Part shown: piece after piece, positions 57,693-64,000 of the stretch
Layout of the letters: the number at the start of each line of letters is the position of its first letter
How positions within the stretch are numbered: the first letter of the stretch is position 1
DNA from: Sweltsa coloradensis
Lineage: Eukaryota > Arthropoda > Insecta > Plecoptera > Chloroperlidae
Direction of reading: 5' to 3'
Assembly (NCBI GenBank): GCA_024449915.1
Contig: JAMZAV010000108.1
Span: 1,674,001-1,738,000, forward strand
DNA: 64,000 bases
Translations under genes and position numbers: made by a program
The notes under the pieces: generated by a model
What the model saw: the letters and a program-made list of their open reading frames with translations, nothing else
Told to the model about the DNA's origin: nothing
Database searches by the model: none

Positions 57693-58078
57693 TTGTGGAT
57701 TGTTTGTCATTCTAGAGATCTGATTAGATTGGAATAGTAATGCAACGATTCTGCTGCATATATTTGTTATGACGTTGTATATCGAAGGAGTGTTCCAACT
57801 AATATTATGTTATGGGTGTCGGAACCTTTAGAAGCAAATTGTCTAGTGCGGGAGTCGAACCTTAACCTGAAAATCCCTAACAATAGCAAAATAACGCACC
57901 CTTAATGTATTTTAACAAAATAACCTCACATTACCATATTTAGGCATCATCCTAAATTTCTGAAAAAGGCGCATTTTGTTTAATCACATTATATGTTTAC
58001 ACGTTGTCATTAATAAATAATCGTACCATTAAACTTTGCTTGGGTCCCTACTCTGCCATCTCAAGTCAACGAAACTTC

Positions 58079-58115
58079 TTTCTTTCTTTCTTTCTTTTCT
58101 TTTTTCTTTCTTAAA

Positions 58116-58150
<35 letters not shown>

Positions 58151-58152
58151 TA
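58079..58152 (+). repeat. (CTTT)n microsatellite
   Basis: TTTC/CTTT tetranucleotide units cover about 74 bases with two interruptions near 58097-58117. Confidence 0.95.
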
Positions 58153-58199
58153 ATTCCCGTTTTTCTTCCTTTTCTATATTTGAGTCATTAATTACGTTC

Positions 58200-60540
58200 A
58201 CTTAGAATCCAATTAAAATTTGGCACCAAAATAATAATTGTATTGCATTTGTAATGCTACTTTTTCAAACTTTACTTACATAGAGTTCATAATATTCTAT
58301 GTAATAAGTTTTATTTAGTTTTATCTCTTTGCAAATCAGTTTCCATAACTGAATAGGATAGACGTTGAATAAATAAATAATAAATACATTTTATTAAATC
58401 ACTTTTTGGGGGTACGTTGTCATGTTGTTTTGATACGTTAAATTAAATAAATTGTATTTTGTCGCATCTAAATCAAATTTTAAACCATGTCCACAATTTG
58501 TATTGTATTTGTATTTATTGTATTAATTGACGACAATTTGTATTGGCGTCAATATTAAAATTAATGCTTTGTCAGAAAATTAAGGTGAAAGAAGGTGATT
58601 TTCAAGCCTTAACAAATAATTGCCTTACAAATTATCCTCTTTGAGTATGTAGTCACCTTAAATTACCGACAAAAACAATTAGACTCAATTTCGTCGTCAA
58701 CACGTGTTCTTAACAAACAGCCTTCAAATCACCTTATTTGGACATGTTGTCATCATTCTAAAATTCCAACAAAACCTAAATTCCAAAAATGATTTCCGAA
58801 GGAAGCGAACGTCAACGCAGCATTCTGCGGTTAGGGTGTTCCGAATCATTTCCACGTGTCAGCTTTGAATTCTGGGAAATGTTAATGACTGGTCGTGTTT
58901 TGCTGGACGGTTAGTACGCCCAACAGAAAGTGAAAGTGGGTCATGCGACTGAGCCGAAGCCGAAACGTTAGGTTGGCTGCCTGGTCGGTGGTATGGTACC
59001 TACTACCTACCAAGCTTTCACGTGTGCATGGCGAGAGTCTCTTATGGCCAAATTATTATGCGTTTAATTATAAATAACTACACGTACGACAAACTGTAAA
59101 TACTATTCAAACGCTGTAAATATAGCAATTGGTTGTGCATTGTTAAGAGATCTTATTTAACGTGGGCGTGCGACTGACTTTATAATCACATACCTTGTTG
59201 ATATCTCCGCTTTCAGTTTCTGTTTGACTTAATTATTTCCCGCTATTCAATGCTGTGAATAAGTAATTTAATTTATTTTAGTTTAAAACATAGTAGACGC
59301 ATTATTCATAATACTACATTGTGTGTTTCAATTCTGAAGACAAGATCAGAATAGTGATGAATAGTGTATGACGTCGGTCCTTGATTGATAGTTTTGGTAA
59401 CGAGAGTAATCGAGATGATGAGAAGTGAGTGAAAATTAAAACAAAGTACTGTAATATGTTCGCTACAATCTCAATCACTCTGGTTCGTAATATCTACCGT
59501 TGTTATCAGCACTTCTAGCTTTGGGTTTATAATGTATAGCTTCTAGTATTGATTTCCGAACTATTTGGAAAGGGTTTGTCCCCAACCTGGCGTCGAAGCC
59601 ATGTACTATTTTGGTAGAATTTTGGATTTGTTTTGTGATTGTGTAATTTTAACGAGACCAAGATGGCAGGACCTTTTGTTAGGAAACAAATGTTTGTGTT
59701 TTAATTGTTGCCATTAGAAGAGTTTGAAAATAACCGAAATATAGCATACATTTATTAATTTTATGTTATTAAAGAACATGTAAAAGTCTAAAAAATGAAT
59801 TTTCTTTATCAACCGATGTGTTAATTTTGAATCGGTAACACAAATACAATTTAATTTGTATAAAACTCAAAACGTTTATTTTTTATATACTGTTGTTTAA
59901 AAATTATTATGGTATTTTTCGCAATTTTTTTACATTGTAAAATTGTGAACATAAGTATTTGTAGCAAATAAGATAAAAATTAATGAATGCACGCATAAAC
60001 TAACAAGTCATCAAAACTTCTCATTTGGGAAGAATGTGTGCCCGGATATCTGAGTATGGGTCGTGAATATATTAAACGTGTTACAACAACAATCAATGTG
60101 TTTTTCTGTTGTTGTTGATAATCGTGGGATAATCTACAACCTCCCAGGCTTTAAGATTGAATTAGATGGTGATTAATACACCCAACCCCATCCCATCCAA
60201 GTAATTAATAACGTAATCAGCTGTTATATAATGCTATCTTCGTCTTACTAATTAGCACCGCTGAGCGGCGATGAATAGGATATAGCATGTAAGATGCGCC
60301 TAAGCCAAGAGAAAGGTGTGAGAGTGAAGATACCATAGAAATGCCACAAAAAGGGGGGGAAATCATACAAAATACGACAACTTAAATGAAACTTGTATAC
60401 AGAAATTCTAAAAGAATTTATGGAAAAAAGGGGGAAACAAAATTGGTTAGGCTAGACATTTTAGTATGAATGCCTTCCCGGTATGTACTGTGTAGGATAT
60501 TAGTTCACCAGTGTTATCCTCTTGAGTGACCAATTGAAGG
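58200..60540. other. Intergenic, no gene seen
   Basis: No supported exon. About 58800-59040 is somewhat GC-richer (AAAGTGAAAGTGGGTCATGC, CCGAAGCCGAAACGTTAGG) and could be a regulatory or promoter segment, but no motif cluster stands out. A (GATT)n run follows at about 60554-60575. Confidence 0.45.
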
Positions 60541-60639
60541 TAACTTGGAATTTGATTGATTGATTGATTGATTGGTTGATTTAGGTCTTTATTACAATGA
60601 GGGATTAAGGCTAGTTAAACCTTCTTTCATCCAACCTTA

Positions 60640-60940
60640 AACGGGTTACATTTAATTATATGTTGCATGGTGTTGGCCTGAGGTTCTGGGTTTCGATCCC
60701 CAGTCGGGGCGAACTTTTACGACAATTGCAATCATTCACTAAACGTCCTCAAAGAATAATAAATGCCTGATGAAAATTATAAATAATTAATAAACATAAA
60801 GCAATTGCCATGAAGGAATATCCAAGGGCTGAAACCCACACATTTGCCTATGACCGATGAACTTGTAGTTAGGATTACCAATGAGTCGAATCGAATTAAT
60901 GACCTCACGAATTTAACTCTCGCGTGAGCGATCTGTTATA
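60640..60940. mobile_element. Decayed tRNA-like module (+) and family B remnant (-)
   Basis: GTTGGCCTGAGGTTCTGGGT then TTCGATCCCCAGTCGGGGCG (about 60673-60710) is the B-box end of a plus-strand tRNA-like module. At 60795-60935, CATGAAGGAATATCCAAGGG, TTAGGATTACC and CTCACGAATTTAACTCTCGC are strongly diverged family B blocks in the same order as in other minus-strand copies. Confidence 0.4.
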
Positions 60941-61419
60941 ACAATCATAGTAGAGGGGCGAGGGGGAGTGTCATTCTGAGCAAAACAATAACAGTCACCC
61001 TGTTTGGAACTCCCAGTTTGATCACGTTGTGGTCACTAATAAGCAATTATTCTTAAATATAATTAGCTTAGAACGGAAGGGATTACGGAGTCTAACGAGA
61101 CTCCCCGAGCATGAGATGATAGTTGGCACCGGATTACGAAGTGGCATCATTAGGAGCGTACACGCACATGGACCGTACCTTGCCGGGAGGCGTGACGGTA
61201 AGAAGCAAACTAGATAATAAAACTGGCGATTTACAATTTTCTAACAAGTGACATATTTTCTTCGTGAAAATTTAATACATTCCTCATCCAGGGCTATATT
61301 TTAAAACTTTATCTTACTTTCATTTGTGAATCAATCATAAAAGAAATACACTTTTACATCAACAGTTTCCAAAGTCTTAAAAACTTCGATTCAAAAATTG
61401 AATGAAATTGAAAAAAGTA

Positions 61420-61615
61420 TATAAATTTTCTGTCCGTCTATGCGTGTGTCACGTCTCAGATAAGAACGAAACACAACTTCCGATTGATCGATTTTTGGCA
61501 TTGCCTTTCTACTCAACAAGGATGTATGGTGATCCTGGTGGTTAGGGGGGCAAGGAGCCCCACGGAAAATTTGATTATTTGCCTACAAGGCACCTCCACC
61601 ATAATATGGAAAGAT
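61420..61615 (+). mobile_element. Repeat family X, plus-strand copy
   Basis: TTTCTGTCCGTCTATGCGTG, TGTCACGTCTCAGATAAGAA, CTACTCAACAAGGATGTATG, GTGATCCTGG and AAGGCACCTCCACCATAATA match the X order. The right terminus is not recognisable. Confidence 0.65.
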
Positions 61616-61849
61616 GGAATAAGAGAGGAACAATCATTCATCTTTGTATCCCGCCTTCAAATTGTCACATGTCAACCAAATTTTCTCTATAAATTACAGC
61701 CCCCCAATTATCAAGTTTTCCTTATTCACTACCCTTTTATCTTTAGGGGGATTACCCCCCTTTTTAGGATTTTAACCTCCTCCAACAACGAGATTTTAAA
61801 GCTAGGAATAAACGTGTTACTATATTTTCGTATTCTTCTTTGACAACCA

Positions 61850-62063
61850 GGGGAATCCCTTGACCTTCAAAAGAATGCACTAAAGATGTCTGAAAAGTTG
61901 GCAGAAAGAAAGTGAAACTAAATAAAAGAGACGTCATACTGTTATATATCAATAATTGTTATAACATACTACTCGTTTACTTAGTCCCTCTTTCATTCTG
62001 CCAACTTTTCAGACATTTAGTGAATTATTTTGTAATCATTTGAAGGTCGGGGGATTCACTTGT
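61850..62063. mobile_element. Fold-back element at the edge of the satellite
   Basis: GGGGAATCCCTTGACCTTCA, AAAGAATGCACTAAAGATGT and CTGAAAAGTTGGCAGAAAGA form the left arm. The right arm carries the complements (TCATTCTGCCAACTTTTCAG, ACATTTAGTG, TTTGAAGGTCGGGGGATTCA). Arms are about 80 bp with some indels. The inner CTGAAAAGTT...GAAAG block is shared with the 28221-28859 element. The outer part of the right arm is also the first part of the 193-bp satellite unit. Confidence 0.75.
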
Positions 62064-64000
62064 TAAGTAGCTTGTTTTAAATCAAATATAATGAATCTTT
62101 GCACCACCAATGCGGAAATATTCACAGATTGACGAGCTAAGGCTACGTCCTCACTCTCACTCACACCAAGTCATCACGAAGCTTCACCATCTTGGGTAGT
62201 ATAATCCATTTAGTGAATTATTTCGTTATCATTTGAAGGTCGAGGGATTCACTTGTTAAGTAGCTTGTTTTAAATAAAATATAATGAATCTTTGCACCAC
62301 CAATGCGGAAATATTCACAGATTGACGAGCTAAAGCTACGTCCTCACTCTCACTCACACCAAGTCATCACGAGGCTTCACCATCTTGGGTAGTATAATCC
62401 ATTTAGTGAATTATTTCGTTATCATTTGAAGGTCGAGGGATTCACTTGTTAAGTAGCTTGTTTTAAATAAAATATAATGAATCTTTGCACCACCAATGCG
62501 GAAATATTCACAGATTGACGAGCTAAAGCTACGTCCTCACTCTCACTCACACCAAGTCATCACGAGGCTTCACCATCTTGGGTAGTATAATCCATTTAGT
62601 GAATTATTTCGTTATCATTTGAAGGTCGAGGGATTCACTTGTTAAGTAGCTTGTTTTAAATAAAATATAATGAATCTTTGCACCACCAATGCGGAAATAT
62701 TCACAGATTGACGAGCTAAAGCTACGTCCTCACTCTCACTCACACCAAGTCATCACGAGGCTTCACCATCTTGGGTAGTATAATCCATTAAGTGAATTAT
62801 TTCGTTATCATTTGAAGGTCGAGGGATTCACTTGTTAAGTAGCTTGTTTTAAATAAAATATAATGAATCTTTGCACCACCGATGCGGAAATATTCACAGC
62901 TTGACGAGCTAAAGCTACGTCCTCACTCTCACTCACACCAAGTCATCACGAGGCTTCACCATCTTGGGTAGTATAATCCATTTAGTGAATTATTTCGTTA
63001 TCATTTGAAGGTCGAGGGATTCACTTGTTGAGAAGCTTGTTTTAAATAAAATATAATGAATCTTTGCACCACCAATGCGGAAATATTCACAGCTTGACGA
63101 GCTAAAGCTACGTCCTCACTCTCACTCACACCAAGTCATCACGAGGCTTCACCATCTTGGGTAGTATAATCCATTTAGTGAATTATTTCGTTATCATTTG
63201 AAGGTCGAGGGATTCACTTGTTAAGTAGCTTGTTTTAAATAAAATATAATGAATCTTTGCACCACCAATGCGGAAATATTCACAGATTGACGAGCTAAAG
63301 CTACGTCCTCACTCTCACTCACACCAAGTCATCACGAGGCTTCACCATCTTGGGTAGTATAATCCATTTAGTGAATTATTTCGTTATCATTTGAAGGTCG
63401 AGGGATTCACTTGTTAAGTAGCTTGTTTTAAATAAAATATAATGAATCTTTGCACCACCAATGCGGAAATATTCACAGATTGACGAGCTAAAGCTACGTC
63501 CTCACTCTCACACACACCAAGTCATCACGAGGCTTCACCATCTTGGGTAGTATAATCCATTTAGTGAATTATTTTGCTATCATTTGAAGGTCGAGGGATT
63601 CACTTGTTAAGTAGCTTGTTTTAAATAAAATATAATGAATCTTTGCACCACCAATGCGGAAATATTCACAGATTGACGAGCTAAAGCTACGTCCTCACTC
63701 TCACACACACCAAGTCATCACGAAGCTTCCCCATCTTGGGTAGTATAATCCATTTAGTGAATTATTTCGCTATCATTTGAAGGTCGGGGGATTCACTTGT
63801 TAAGTAGCTTGTTTTAAATAAAATATAATGAATCTTTGCACCACCAATGCGGAAATATTCACAGCTTGACGAGCTAAAGCTACGTCCTCACTCTCACACA
63901 CACCAAGTCATCACGAGGCTTCACCATCTTGGGTAGTATAATCCATTTAGTGAATTATTTCGTTATCATTTGAAGGTCGGGGGATTCACTTGTTAAGTAG
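62015..64000 (+). repeat. 193-bp satellite array, ten units plus, runs off the window
   Basis: TAGTGAATTA (first base) falls at 62018, 62211, 62404, 62597, 62790, 62983, 63176, 63369, 63562, 63755 and 63948: exactly 193 bases each time, with no indels (62790 has a TA for TT substitution next to it). Units differ by only a few substitutions. The last three carry CACACACACC where earlier units have CACTCACACC, indicating local homogenisation. There is no ORF. Each unit includes GAAGGTCGAGGGATTCACTT, the outer right arm of the adjacent fold-back element. Confidence 0.97.

Noticed and set aside
62015..64000. CRISPR-like array
   Set aside because: Units are contiguous 193-bp repeats with no variable spacers, in a eukaryotic genome; it is a satellite.

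Overview
The window reads as nuclear DNA of an insect. It is AT-rich, nearly free of long ORFs, and full of degenerate interspersed repeats, simple repeats and inverted-repeat elements. A short run of the insect-type telomeric motif TTAGG (4081-4099) fits this. I would guess a hemipteran with a large repeat-rich genome, but the order is a weak inference.

Two protein genes can be recognised, head to head with about 2 kb between their start codons. On the minus strand at 10412-12503 is a four-exon VAMP4-type R-SNARE, with intact splice sites, a di-leucine/acidic sorting region and a zero-layer arginine. On the plus strand at 14579-15570 is a C/EBP-family bZIP transcription factor (Drosophila homologue slbo). 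It has a recognisable transactivation box, an IKEEP regulatory motif and a C-terminal basic region plus leucine zipper. Its frame breaks once (about 15040-15095), in sequence that looks homopolymer-inflated. A five-codon upstream ORF ends four bases before its start codon, the arrangement known to control isoform choice in vertebrate C/EBP alpha and beta.

The rest is a repeat landscape. I can follow: (i) a roughly 250-350 bp family, here called X, marked by a GGTGGAGGTGCCGGGT core and GGAGCGAAG-type ends, with at least seven copies; (ii) tRNA-derived SINE-like families (A, B, C, D), some with target-site duplications and nested in X; (iii) fold-back and MITE-like DNA elements, including a 639-bp near-palindrome flanked by TTAA, an 835-bp long-TIR element, a 478-bp element with hAT-like termini and a perfect 8-bp duplication, and a 1.5-kb compound element of two fused copies; (iv) the 3' coding ends of non-LTR retrotransposons; (v) an LTR fragment with a lysine-tRNA primer-binding site. 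From 62.0 kb to the end there is a strict 193-bp satellite whose unit contains part of an arm of the adjacent fold-back element.

The 38-56 kb region contains GC-richer minus-strand segments with splice-like borders and matching phases (55259-55381, 47556-47688, 38174-38241). They could be exons of an unidentified cysteine-rich protein, but this is tentative. No CRISPR array, operon or other prokaryotic system is present, and I saw no intact canonical tRNA or rRNA gene.
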